Below are positions 15,521 through 24,621 of a DNA stretch of 64,000 nt, one piece after another. The position numbers and the translations under genes are program-made. Under the pieces are notes generated by a model. The model saw only the letters and a list, made by a program, of their open reading frames with translations, made no database searches and was not told the origin of the DNA. The DNA comes from Saprospiraceae bacterium (GTDB lineage Bacteria; Bacteroidota; Bacteroidia; Chitinophagales; Saprospiraceae), in assembly GCA_019187365.1 (NCBI GenBank), contig JABARE010000001.1, positions 310,001 through 374,000 on the forward strand, read 5' to 3'. The stretch's first letter is position 1; the number at the start of each line of letters is the position of its first letter.

Positions 15521-17962
15521 ATGAGCGCGCATTATTATCCAAATTCCCGGTTGCTACCCTTTTCAGGAGCTTGGTTTTTGATTTCAATGGTTCTTTCTGC
15601 TTGTGGTCATCCTTCCGAGCCTACAGTGACCTCTTCTGCCTATCATGCTTTGGTTTACAGGTCCTGGTACGAATCTGACCCTGCGAACGACTTATTCTCC
15701 CGATGGTATGGTGTGTTAAAAAGCCACAAAAACTGGACCAAACAGCGGCATTCCGCCGGAGAATGGGAATCGCTTGGCCCTAATCAAATTGCCGGTCGGA
15801 GCCTTTGCCTTGCGATCCACCCGTCTGACACGGGTACAATCTGGATGGGTTCGGCCGGATCGGGTTTGTGGAGATCCCGAAATGGAGGTTTGGGCCAAGA
15901 TGCCTGGGAAAACATTCGCACCGGTTTCCCTGTTATGGCCATCGCCTCCATTGCCATCGACCCGGAGAACCCACACGTGATCTACGCCGGCACCGGGGAA
16001 AATTATACCTTCGAACAGGAAGGCTCCCCTCTCCTCACACGTACCCTGAGGGGAAGTCGTGGTATGGGCCTGCTCAAATCAGAAGATTCAGGGCAGAACT
16101 GGACTCTTTTACTCGACTGGAGCCATCGTCCGAACAGTTGCATCTGGAAAATTGTTGTTGATCCGCTGGATCCACGCCGCATTTACCTGGCGACCAATTA
16201 TGGGTTAATGCGCTCAGAAAACAGCGGACTGAGTTGGCAAGAATTACTCGCTCCTGGTGCGGCTACGGATTTGGCGATCGATCCCTTCCGCCCAAATATA
16301 CTCTATGCAGGTATCGGTGGAATAAGCAGTCCTCTATTTGGTTTGTACAAAACAATTGACCGGGGCCAGCATTGGGATCGCATTGCCTGCCCGGTACCCG
16401 ATGACGCCCAGGGCCGGGTCATGGTACACATCTCAAAGGTAAAACCGGGAAGGGTGGTTGCAGCATTTTCTGATGCTTTTCAATCGTTCGGAATTCTACG
16501 CACCGACGACGACTTCGAATCTACTTCCTATTATACTAAAACCAAAGATGTGTGCAGCTATCAGGGCTGGTATGTCAAGTCCCTGCTGCTTAAAGACGAT
16601 GATTCACAAAAGTTGTTAATTGGCGGTGTTGACCTTTATTTTGACTCCAGTGGTACCGGCAATAAATTGATCAACCTCGTCCATCAAAAAATCCGGATCC
16701 ACGCCGATTTTCATGACATCATATCCAATCCGCTTGACCCGGATAAAGTGTATCTGGCGACAGACGGTGGAATCTACCGCTCGATCGATTTTTGCCGGTC
16801 AGTGTTTCCCACAAACGAAGGTTATTTAAGTGCACAATTTTATTCGGGCAGCATTTCTCCTTCTGCCTTTCGCATGATAGGCGGACTGCAGGACAATAAA
16901 TCTGCACTTTTTGAAAATGGCGATTGGCGTTCAATTCACTGGGGAGACGGGACCTACAATGCCTTTGTCCCATACAACGACAGCGTTTTATTTGTTGCGA
17001 GCCAATTCCAGAATCTGTATAGAAGTGCAGACAGAGGCATTACGTGGAAGGAGCTCATCGAGCCAAATAAATTGGCCGCATTTGTGGCGCCCTTTGCACT
17101 GGGTGATTCTGAAGGGAAGCTACTGTTTTCAGGAGGGGATGTACTTTTCCGGTCTGTTGATGGTGGCGAGAATTGGTCTTTAACATCCTTGGAATCCGCC
17201 GATGAGAAAATTACGGCCCTTGCGACAGCGGCAGACTCCCCTTCTGATATTGTCGCAGCTAGTTTCAATCCCGTGCAGGGCATAGGAAAGATCTATATCA
17301 GCGACGACTACGGCCAATCGCTCCGTCCGGCAATGCTCCCCGACGAAAACTTGTTTATCCGCGACATTGCAATGTCTCCGTGGCCAGATGACCGATGTTA
17401 TGCCGCTACCAATAGGGGAATTTATTTCAGCATAAACTCAGGTCTCAACTGGTCTAAGCTGGTTGGCACTGCATTTCCGGATATTCCCTGCCATTGCATA
17501 CTCGCTGATCCTGCAAAACCGGATGTGCTCTATATTGGCACTGACCTTGGATTATTCGTCAGCTTCGATGGCGGCAGCAATTGGGAGGAAAGCAATTCAC
17601 ATCCATACGATGTCGTAGCAGTTTACGACATACTGGCTGATCCTCATTCGGATAGGTTGGTTTTATTTACCCATGGCCATGGCGCTTTTGCCTGCGATCG
17701 CCCAAAACCTGGCATTCCTTCATCAGATAGCAACGCATATACAGGAGGCGAACAAATCTCCATTTTTTCAGGTGGGATTCGGATTGGAAGCGTTTCTGGT
17801 CCTTCGGGCAGCACCCGTCTCTTGGTTTGCGATGTGGTGGGAAGATGTCAAGCTTACAGTATAAAAATGGATGCAATACACCTGGAGAGCAGCGCTCAGG
17901 GACTGTATTTCATCATGCATCCAACAGCGCGTAGCCGGGTTCAAACCATAGTTGCGCCCTGA
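15521..17962 (+). CDS. Sortilin/BNR-type beta-propeller lipoprotein with T9SS-like tail
   Basis: An 813-residue exported protein. The N-terminus carries a hydrophobic stretch ending in a lipobox (LSAC, Cys28). The body holds repeated Asp-box/BNR motifs of the Vps10/sortilin propeller type, for example SEDSGQNWTLLL, SENSGLSWQELL, RSADRGITWKEL, RSVDGGENWSLT, SINSGLNWSKLV and SFDGGSNWEESN. These usually form 7-10-bladed propellers on the cell surface. The last 65 residues (LLVCDVVGRCQAY ... AQGLYFIMHP) resemble a degenerate T9SS sorting domain, an odd pairing with a lipobox. It is the third gene of the hscA-SUI1 operon and ends one base from convergent prmC. Confidence 0.85.
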   Translation: MSAHYYPNSRLLPFSGAWFLISMVLSACGHPSEPTVTSSAYHALVYRSWYESDPANDLFSRWYGVLKSHKNWTKQRHSAGEWESLGPNQIAGRSLCLAIHPSDTGTIWMGSAGSGLWRSRNGGLGQDAWENIRTGFPVMAIASIAIDPENPHVIYAGTGENYTFEQEGSPLLTRTLRGSRGMGLLKSEDSGQNWTLLLDWSHRPNSCIWKIVVDPLDPRRIYLATNYGLMRSENSGLSWQELLAPGAATDLAIDPFRPNILYAGIGGISSPLFGLYKTIDRGQHWDRIACPVPDDAQGRVMVHISKVKPGRVVAAFSDAFQSFGILRTDDDFESTSYYTKTKDVCSYQGWYVKSLLLKDDDSQKLLIGGVDLYFDSSGTGNKLINLVHQKIRIHADFHDIISNPLDPDKVYLATDGGIYRSIDFCRSVFPTNEGYLSAQFYSGSISPSAFRMIGGLQDNKSALFENGDWRSIHWGDGTYNAFVPYNDSVLFVASQFQNLYRSADRGITWKELIEPNKLAAFVAPFALGDSEGKLLFSGGDVLFRSVDGGENWSLTSLESADEKITALATAADSPSDIVAASFNPVQGIGKIYISDDYGQSLRPAMLPDENLFIRDIAMSPWPDDRCYAATNRGIYFSINSGLNWSKLVGTAFPDIPCHCILADPAKPDVLYIGTDLGLFVSFDGGSNWEESNSHPYDVVAVYDILADPHSDRLVLFTHGHGAFACDRPKPGIPSSDSNAYTGGEQISIFSGGIRIGSVSGPSGSTRLLVCDVVGRCQAYSIKMDAIHLESSAQGLYFIMHPTARSRVQTIVAP

Positions 17963-17963
17963 A

Positions 17964-18797
17964 TTAGCAGGATATCCAAAGTATGCGAGGTCGACCCTGA
18001 AGGTCATTGAAGCAAACCGAGCTATCATAGCCTGCATCCTTGAAGACATTACGGGTTTGTTCAAGGTACGCCGGGTTGATCTCCACAAAAATTTCCCCGT
18101 CTGCCCGCAGGTGTTTGCGGCCGAATTCAGCAATGAGCCTGTAAAAATGCAAGGCATCGGCATCTGGAGCAAACAGCGCCTGGTGTGGTTCGTAGTTCAG
18201 CACCGATGAATCCATAGCGCTTGCTTCGCTTTTGCCGATGTAGGGAGGATTGCTCACAAGAACATCCCATTTACCTGATGGCTCCGGTAAAAAGTGGTTG
18301 AAATCAATGCACCTAAAATCGATGTCGAGCCCAAATTTACAGGCATTTTCCCGGGCACAACTGATTGCATTTTCGGAAATATCGATGCAGGTAAGTTTCC
18401 AACTCGGATTGCGGGATTTGAGATAAATTCCAATACAGCCGGACCCGGTCCCGACATCGATCACGTGCAACGAACGACAGGCCCTCATTTCGCTCTGGAC
18501 CCTGTAAGCCAACTCCTCTGTCTCCGGCCTCGGGATCAACACCCCAGGGCGGATTATGAGGTCAAACTCGTGAAAAGGCGCAGAACCGGAAATGTACTGG
18601 ATTGGCTCCCCTTCGATCAAACGATCTATCCATTCATCGACCCATGCCATTTTAAGGCAGCTAAGCAAATTCACATCTGTGGGCAGCTTGCGCTTGCGAC
18701 ACTCGTCTTCAAAATACCTGCTAATGCCAAAAATCTCACGCGACCCGTAGTTCCTGAAAAGACGCCTTTCCAAATAATGGCACAGTGTTTGTTCCAT
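17964..18797 (-). CDS. prmC: Peptide chain release factor glutamine N5-methyltransferase
   Basis: A 277-residue SAM-dependent methyltransferase that modifies the GGQ glutamine of RF1/RF2. The helical N-terminal domain (1-85) contains GEPIQYISGSAPFHEFDL. The Rossmann domain follows with VIDVGTGSGCIGIYL (SAM binding, 112-126) and the catalytic NPPY at 183-186. The usual partner prfA is not adjacent. Its stop is one base from the convergent propeller gene. Its start faces the secreted metalloprotease, with a 24-base palindrome between them. Confidence 0.95.
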   Translation of the reverse strand: MEQTLCHYLERRLFRNYGSREIFGISRYFEDECRKRKLPTDVNLLSCLKMAWVDEWIDRLIEGEPIQYISGSAPFHEFDLIIRPGVLIPRPETEELAYRVQSEMRACRSLHVIDVGTGSGCIGIYLKSRNPSWKLTCIDISENAISCARENACKFGLDIDFRCIDFNHFLPEPSGKWDVLVSNPPYIGKSEASAMDSSVLNYEPHQALFAPDADALHFYRLIAEFGRKHLRADGEIFVEINPAYLEQTRNVFKDAGYDSSVCFNDLQGRPRILWISC

Positions 18798-18822
18798 TCT
18801 CCTATTAAAACTTGTTGCAATA

Positions 18823-18846
18823 TGATCTGATCCGGATATCAGATCA
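18823..18846. promoter_or_regulatory. 9-bp perfect inverted repeat between prmC and the metalloprotease gene
   Basis: TGATCTGAT, six bases (CCGGAT), ATCAGATCA. It lies in the 71-base divergent intergenic region, 25 bases from the prmC ATG and 22 bases from the protease ATG. No T-run follows on either strand, so an operator is more likely than a terminator. Confidence 0.5.
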
Positions 18847-18868
18847 GAGACCCGCTAAATTACATATC

Positions 18869-21367
18869 ATGCGCTATTTGTTTCTGTTCCAGTTTGTCCT
18901 GGCTACAATTTGGTCGTTTAATGTTTCAGGTCAGTCACTCCATTGCCCGTCTGCAAAAAAACCAATCCAGACCGCTTCAATCAAGACTCACTCGTTGTTA
19001 TACCAAAAGACAACCGATGAAATCATTATAACGAATGGAAATGAAATTTCAACCAGGGTAATGCTTGATACACAAACATTTGTACACACAGCAAAGCAGG
19101 TGATAATTGGTGACCGTGTAATGCTCCAGTCCAAATCGTCAGGAGTCACAGAATATAAACCGGTTTTATGCAATTTCTTTGCGCCGGAATACAAAGTCAC
19201 TTTGGCTTCAGAAGACGGCCAGTCCATTGTGGCGCCAGACCGGGGGCAACACTTCATGGCAACCGACGGAAACGATCAGGGAGGCATTGCTGCTATCTCG
19301 CTGTTTCCAGACAACCAGGCTTATGGACTCTTCGCCATGCCGGGAGGAAAAATCATTAGCCTGGTTCCGGATACGACAGCATGCAATGGATTGCAAAAAC
19401 TGATCCTCTCCGAAGGCCAATCCGCTGCGTGGCCAACCGTGAAGGCAGCTTGCTCCACCAACGACTGGGATGACCATTTTGGATTTACCCCGGACATCGG
19501 AAAGAGGACCGATGGCAATTGCAAAACCGTGAAAATTGAAATAGACATCGACTACGATCTCTACGTGAAATTCAATAAAGACCTGCAGGCGATCAGCAAT
19601 TATGCAACGGGGCTTTTCAATGTTGTTCATATGCTGTATCAAAGAGAAAACATACGGATTTCCCTGGCAAAATTAAACATTCATACCGCAGAAGATTATT
19701 TTCGTCATAGCAGTTCTACGGCCGATCTGGAATATTTTCGCAAAAAGTATCCCAATAAGGAGAATGTTGTTCGTCTGCTTCTATGCGGCTACACAAAAAA
19801 CGGGCAAGCAGTTCTTGGGGGAAAAGCATACATCAATACGCTTTGCATGAAATCGTATGCATACGCCTACGCAAACGTTTCCGGAACCTATACACCAGGC
19901 ATGACCTACAGCTGGGATGTTTTTTCCACAAGCCATGAATTGGGACACGTGATAGGATCAAGGCATACACATGCATGTGCATGGGGGCCTCAAAAAAATA
20001 TTGCGATTGACCATTGTGCGCCCCTCGAAGGGAGTTGCGCATCCCCTGGAATTCCCTTTTCCGGTACAATGATGAGCTATTGCTATCTCAGCTCCATGCC
20101 GGGAATAGACTTCTTGAAAGGATTCGGACCGGAACCGGGAGAGTTACTTCGAACCAGCATACAACAAGCGTCCTGTCTTGAATCTCAGAGTCCTCTACAA
20201 TCGCCATATTCTGAACCTGACGATGCGATAATGGCCAATGTTTCTTGTGACGAAGGAGAAATATCCCACTACTATTTAGACCATTACAGCGCTGCTCCAA
20301 ATGACGACGTATATGTAGCTGGTATCCGGAAATTTGGTAAAGACATCGGATCACTTTCAGATGAAAGCCTCGGCATTCAGCTGATAACTACCAAATCGCT
20401 GCATTTGGGAAAGGCAATTGAGATCGATAAACAGGAGATCTTCCCTGGCAGCATTCTTCTGGCAGCCAACCGATATTGGAACATCTACGGCACAATGCCT
20501 CCTGACCAGGAAGTTCATGTCCTCATACCCGTTTCTGCCAAAGATCTGGAAGACCTTTCTGGCAATGGCACAGCATTTTCCTGGGAGCGCGCTGTTGTTT
20601 ACCAGGTGCAGGCACCAGGGTCCGCAGATCCGCGTGAAAAATTTAGTGGAGCAACTGCACAAAATATTTCCACATACACCTATGGTTCCACCGCCGACCA
20701 TTCCCATTTCAACGTCACGGAGTCTGGCGATGGCAATTACCTGCTGGAGTTCAAGACCAGGAAACTGACCCATATTGGTTTTGGCATGCTTGTGCCATCT
20801 GTCGAATTTATCCAATTCGGTGAAATTCATGCTGAAATCCACGATGGAGGAGTCAAACTTGCTTTCACTACCAACAAAGAACAGGGATGTAAACACTTCG
20901 TTGTTGAGCAGGCACTGGATGAATTAGGGTTTTCTACAATACAGACCATTCCTGCAAAAGGAAACGGCTTGCCATCGTTTCAATACATTGCTCAACTGGC
21001 AAAACCTTCAGCCGAAACCGCAAGATACCGGGTTCAGGCCATCCACGTTGGCGGAGCGTCTGTCTACTCTCCCATGGTAAAAATCGATATTCCAAAACCC
21101 CAAAATACTGTTCTGAAATTATACCCCAACCCGGTAACACAAAGCGTTCTCACCTTTGAATACTTTCATGACACGGGGACATCTGCCCGGATCACCGTCA
21201 GGATATTGGATGCAAGCGGAAAGAGTCTGCGCAGTTACTCCTATTATGCGAGGCCTGGCCAAAATACATACAACATTTACACTTCCTCATTAAAAAACGG
21301 AAGCTATTACCTGCAGTTGAGTTCGGCAACAGGTATATACCAACTTCCCTTTACCATAAACCGGTAA
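18869..21367 (+). CDS. Secreted metzincin zinc metalloprotease with T9SS sorting domain
   Basis: An 832-residue exported protease. The signal peptide ends near VSGQ (about residue 24). A long propeptide-like region follows. The metzincin site is HELGHVIGSRH (His356, Glu357, His360, His366), with a downstream Met-turn in GTMMSYC. The layout matches reprolysin-type (M12B-like) proteases of Bacteroidota. The C-terminal 75 residues are a type A T9SS sorting domain (LKLYPNPVTQSVLTF ... LKNGSYYLQLSSATG). The start at 18869 is preferred because the upstream alternative (18812) would run through the palindrome and bury the signal peptide. Substrate unknown. Confidence 0.9.
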   Translation: MRYLFLFQFVLATIWSFNVSGQSLHCPSAKKPIQTASIKTHSLLYQKTTDEIIITNGNEISTRVMLDTQTFVHTAKQVIIGDRVMLQSKSSGVTEYKPVLCNFFAPEYKVTLASEDGQSIVAPDRGQHFMATDGNDQGGIAAISLFPDNQAYGLFAMPGGKIISLVPDTTACNGLQKLILSEGQSAAWPTVKAACSTNDWDDHFGFTPDIGKRTDGNCKTVKIEIDIDYDLYVKFNKDLQAISNYATGLFNVVHMLYQRENIRISLAKLNIHTAEDYFRHSSSTADLEYFRKKYPNKENVVRLLLCGYTKNGQAVLGGKAYINTLCMKSYAYAYANVSGTYTPGMTYSWDVFSTSHELGHVIGSRHTHACAWGPQKNIAIDHCAPLEGSCASPGIPFSGTMMSYCYLSSMPGIDFLKGFGPEPGELLRTSIQQASCLESQSPLQSPYSEPDDAIMANVSCDEGEISHYYLDHYSAAPNDDVYVAGIRKFGKDIGSLSDESLGIQLITTKSLHLGKAIEIDKQEIFPGSILLAANRYWNIYGTMPPDQEVHVLIPVSAKDLEDLSGNGTAFSWERAVVYQVQAPGSADPREKFSGATAQNISTYTYGSTADHSHFNVTESGDGNYLLEFKTRKLTHIGFGMLVPSVEFIQFGEIHAEIHDGGVKLAFTTNKEQGCKHFVVEQALDELGFSTIQTIPAKGNGLPSFQYIAQLAKPSAETARYRVQAIHVGGASVYSPMVKIDIPKPQNTVLKLYPNPVTQSVLTFEYFHDTGTSARITVRILDASGKSLRSYSYYARPGQNTYNIYTSSLKNGSYYLQLSSATGIYQLPFTINR

Positions 21368-21386
21368 TATGGCGTCTGGGATTGCG

Positions 21387-22145
21387 TTAAATCCCCTTTT
21401 CCCTGGCAAAGCGCAGTGCCGCTTCATAATCAGACGGGGTATCCACTCCGGGTACGTTGCTATCGATCACTGCCGTCATGATGCGCAGTCCGTTTTCCAG
21501 CCAGCGCAGTTGCTCCAGTTGCTCACAGCGTTCTAGTGCACTGGGAACCATCGACCGCATCTCCAAGAGTGCTTGCCTTTCAAAGGCATAGATTCCGTGA
21601 TGCCTGAAGAAAATGCATCTGCTTTCACCAGAATGTTCATCACGCCGATGCGGGATTTTGGCTCTCGAAAAATAAAGAGCATTTCCAAACACATCCCGGA
21701 CGACTTTCACCACGCTTGGGCGACTAAGCAATTCTTCATCATCAAGGAAGCTGACCAATGTGGCAATAGGGGCTTTGGATTCCAGTAAGACTTCTACCAG
21801 CAGATCAACAGCGAGGGGCTCCAGAAAAGGCTCATCAGCCTGCACGTTTACCACATGCGAGTAGTTCCCATTCCGCTCAGCCACTTCCGCAACCCTGTCA
21901 GTACCACTCGGGTGATCCGCAGAGGTCATTTCTACCACGGCGCCAAAGGATTGGGCGTGTTCAAAAACCCTCTGGTGGTCTGTGGCAATAATGACCTTGT
22001 CAATTTGCTTGCACTGCAAACACTGCTCGTAAACGCGCTGCAGCATCGACTTGTCTCCAATGGGCAGAAGAACCTTGTCCGGCAGACGACTCGAAGACAG
22101 CCTGGCGGGGATCACGGCGAGGACTGTGGGCAGAATATCACTCAT
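21387..22145 (-). CDS. kdsB: 3-deoxy-manno-octulosonate cytidylyltransferase
   Basis: A 252-residue CMP-Kdo synthetase that activates Kdo for lipopolysaccharide assembly in the cytoplasm. The motif VIPARLSSSRLPDK (nucleotide binding) is at 9-22. VNVQADEPFLEP is at about 100, followed by KIPHRRD and HHGIYAFERQALLEM. The end region GVDTPSDYEAALRFA is typical. The ATG at 22145 gives the family N-terminus; 13 upstream codons in the AT-rich divergent region are probably untranslated. It diverges from the LysM protein gene, 60 bases between starts. Confidence 0.95.
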   Translation of the reverse strand: MSDILPTVLAVIPARLSSSRLPDKVLLPIGDKSMLQRVYEQCLQCKQIDKVIIATDHQRVFEHAQSFGAVVEMTSADHPSGTDRVAEVAERNGNYSHVVNVQADEPFLEPLAVDLLVEVLLESKAPIATLVSFLDDEELLSRPSVVKVVRDVFGNALYFSRAKIPHRRDEHSGESRCIFFRHHGIYAFERQALLEMRSMVPSALERCEQLEQLRWLENGLRIMTAVIDSNVPGVDTPSDYEAALRFAREKGI

Positions 22146-22162
22146 ATTAATAATATTTATAA

Positions 22163-22170
22163 TATATTTG
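22163..22170 (+). promoter_or_regulatory. -7 box TATATTTG for the LysM protein gene
   Basis: Exact TAnnTTTG within a very AT-rich divergent region between kdsB and the LysM gene, 35 bases before the ATG at 22206. Confidence 0.5.
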
Positions 22171-22205
22171 TGGCTGATATGCAAGGAACCCGTGGGATAC
22201 TCCGG

Positions 22206-23030
22206 ATGATGAAGCGGCTACACCGGTGGAGCATTTTGACGTTTGCATTGATTTTGCCCTACACCCTTGAGGCCCAAAGGCTTCAACAAGAGCTGGTGCG
22301 GTGCCCGGGCTCCGGTATTGCCCCGTGTATCGTCCACAAAGTTAGAAAATCCGAAACGCTGTATGGAATTGCCCGGAGTTACGGGGTTCCAGCTTCTTCT
22401 TTTCTCAACCAACAGGGCTTGCAAGCGGGAGTGCCTCCTGGAACCGGTGATACGGTCTTTATCCCGATCGCAGGCCGCCATTTATCTGCCGTTGAACAGC
22501 CTGCATCTGCATTGCTCTATTACCTTGTAAGGCCCAAAGACGTCGTTTATGATCTGTGCCACCGCTTGTTCAGAATACCGCCTGCCCAGCTATACGGTTT
22601 GAATACTCTGGAAGGAAGCACCCTTAGGCCGGGCGACACCCTCAGGCTTGGGTACTTCCTGCCTGGAGAAGTTTGGTCCAGGTCTGATCCTGGCATCAGA
22701 ACGGAATCCGAACCTCTCCAGACTTCCCCAGGCGAAGAGCCAGAACATCTGTTATCTGAACCTCGATTTGCCCAAATTCAGCGAAGTGTGGTCCATGTTG
22801 AAGCTTCCGGCTTCGGCGAAGGCCGGTATTTCGCCTTGCATGCAACCGCCCAAATGGATTCCCGCATTGAAGTATATAATCCTCTGAACGGCAGGAGAGT
22901 TAAAGCTAAAGTCATAGGAAGAATCCCCCCCGTTTACGAATCAGCGGTAAATGTTATTGTCTCCTCTGCCGTTGCCCGCACATTGGGGGTGCCAGACAAT
23001 CGCTTTTTCGGAATTGTCTCGTTCAACTGA
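22206..23030 (+). CDS. Exported LysM-domain protein with RlpA-like C-terminus
   Basis: A 274-residue exported protein. The signal peptide is MMKRLHRW...LEAQ. A LysM motif lies near residues 40-90 (KVRKSETLYGIARSYGVPASSFLNQQ) and a weaker second one near 105-155 (VRPKDVVYDLCHRLF ... LRPGDTLRL). The last 80 residues (YFALHATAQMDSRIEVYNP ... VARTLGVPDNRFFGIVSF) resemble the double-psi barrel tail seen in RlpA and related Bacteroidota LysM proteins. It likely binds peptidoglycan in the periplasm. The frame is open far upstream into kdsB antisense, but the signal peptide and -7 box fix the start near 22206. Confidence 0.83.
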   Translation: MMKRLHRWSILTFALILPYTLEAQRLQQELVRCPGSGIAPCIVHKVRKSETLYGIARSYGVPASSFLNQQGLQAGVPPGTGDTVFIPIAGRHLSAVEQPASALLYYLVRPKDVVYDLCHRLFRIPPAQLYGLNTLEGSTLRPGDTLRLGYFLPGEVWSRSDPGIRTESEPLQTSPGEEPEHLLSEPRFAQIQRSVVHVEASGFGEGRYFALHATAQMDSRIEVYNPLNGRRVKAKVIGRIPPVYESAVNVIVSSAVARTLGVPDNRFFGIVSFN

Positions 23031-23130
23031 CTAAGTCTGAACTCAACCATCCCTCCCCCAACTTATGCCAGCCGGATGAATATGCAGCCTGGTATGCCTA
23101 CATTCAGCCCTTAGGCTCGTCGCCTATTTG

Positions 23131-23138
23131 TAATTTTG
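23131..23138 (+). promoter_or_regulatory. -7 box TAATTTTG for cystathionine beta-synthase
   Basis: Exact TAnnTTTG, six bases before the ATG at 23145. The predicted transcription start is about three bases before the ATG, so the message may be close to leaderless. The box overlaps an in-frame TTG at 23136, which therefore cannot be the start. Confidence 0.55.
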
Positions 23139-23144
23139 CGCTTT

Positions 23145-24503
23145 ATGAAATACTTCAACAACGTTCTGGAGACCATCGGCAATACGCCCCTCATCCGTTT
23201 GCGGCGATCTGTCGAAGGTGTCCCCGCCCTTGTGTTGGCCAAGGTGGAGACCTTTAATCCCGGACACTCCATCAAGGACCGGATGGCGGTAAAGATGGTG
23301 GATGACGCCGAACGCTCGGGAAAACTGCGCCCTGGTGGCACCATCATCGAATGTACCAGTGGCAATACGGGCATGGGCCTCGCTTTGGTTGCGTGCGTAC
23401 GTGGCTACAAATCGATTTTCACGACTTCCGACAAACAGTCTAAAGAGAAGATCGACATGCTGAAGGCCATGGGCGCTGATGTTATCGTATGCCCTACGAA
23501 CGTTAGTCCGGAAGACCCACGATCCTATTATTCAGTCGCCAGGAAGCTCAGCGAAGAAATTCCGAACTCGTTTTGGTGCAATCAATACGACAATTTGTCG
23601 AATGCTCAAGCTCACTACCTTAGCACCGGTCCGGAAATCTGGCAACAAACGGATGGCCGCATTACACATCTCGTCGTTGGCGTTGGTACCGGCGGCACCA
23701 TTTCAGGGGTTGCCCGCTATCTTAAAGAGAGAAACCCAAAAATCCAGATCTGGGGGATAGATACTTACGGTTCCGTTTTCAAAAAATACAAAGAAACCGG
23801 CATCTTTGACGAGAAGGAGATTTACCCATACATTACCGAAGGCATTGGTGAAGACATTCTCCCTAAAAATGTAGATTTTTCGCTGATCGATTCTTTTGAA
23901 AAGGTAAGCGATCAAGACGGAGCGCTTGCTGCCAGGCGACTGGCCCGAGAGGAGGGATTGCTACTTGGTTATTCTGCCGGTTCTGCGCTTGCCGGCCTCC
24001 ATCAGCTTCGCGACAGGTTAAATGCGGACGACGTCGTCGTTCTGATTTTTCACGACCACGGTAGCCGCTACATTGGAAAGATCTACAACGATGATTGGAT
24101 GATGGAACGGGGATTTTTACGCAAAGACAGAACGGTGGCCGACCTCCTGCGCTCCAAAATCGACAAAACGTTTTATTCCGTTGCTCCGGGAGAACGCATT
24201 CGAAATGCCCTGGCGATGATGAAACAGCATGACATTTCGCAGATCCCCGTTCTAGCCGGCAACGAGATCATTGGCACCGTAGCTGAAAACAGTCTATTAA
24301 ACTTCATTCTTGAAGACCCCCAACAGCATCCCGAAATGCCTGTTTCAGACATCCTGTCGGAACCAATGCCCTTGGTTTCTCTTGACATGCCGATGAGTAC
24401 GCTGAATAAATATTTCACTGAAAGGTGTCCTGGTGTCATTGCACGCGACGAAACGGGCCAGTATCATGTTGTAACCAAATACGACATCATCCGCGCCCTG
24501 TAA
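23145..24503 (+). CDS. Cystathionine beta-synthase (PLP domain plus CBS pair)
   Basis: A 452-residue fold-type II PLP enzyme of the cysteine synthase/CBS family. The PLP lysine is Lys44 in NPGHSIKDRMA. The substrate loop is TSGNTGMG near 75. The glycine-rich phosphate loop is VGVGTGGTISGV near 180, and GYSAGSALAG follows near 275. Residues 330-452 hold two CBS motifs (MKQHDISQIPVLAGNEIIGTV ... KYDIIRAL), a regulatory pair. It condenses serine with homocysteine, or with sulfide as in some homologues. It stands alone, with its own -7 box. Confidence 0.92.
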   Translation: MKYFNNVLETIGNTPLIRLRRSVEGVPALVLAKVETFNPGHSIKDRMAVKMVDDAERSGKLRPGGTIIECTSGNTGMGLALVACVRGYKSIFTTSDKQSKEKIDMLKAMGADVIVCPTNVSPEDPRSYYSVARKLSEEIPNSFWCNQYDNLSNAQAHYLSTGPEIWQQTDGRITHLVVGVGTGGTISGVARYLKERNPKIQIWGIDTYGSVFKKYKETGIFDEKEIYPYITEGIGEDILPKNVDFSLIDSFEKVSDQDGALAARRLAREEGLLLGYSAGSALAGLHQLRDRLNADDVVVLIFHDHGSRYIGKIYNDDWMMERGFLRKDRTVADLLRSKIDKTFYSVAPGERIRNALAMMKQHDISQIPVLAGNEIIGTVAENSLLNFILEDPQQHPEMPVSDILSEPMPLVSLDMPMSTLNKYFTERCPGVIARDETGQYHVVTKYDIIRAL

Positions 24504-24621
24504 TAAGCTGGATTGGGTCGGGCAATGAAATCCTGCTCATTTACCAGCAACCAACCGGATTTTTCTGATCTAGCTAGCTCGTTTTCACCATGTCGATTCG
24601 GCTATAAAGATCAAAGGCACC

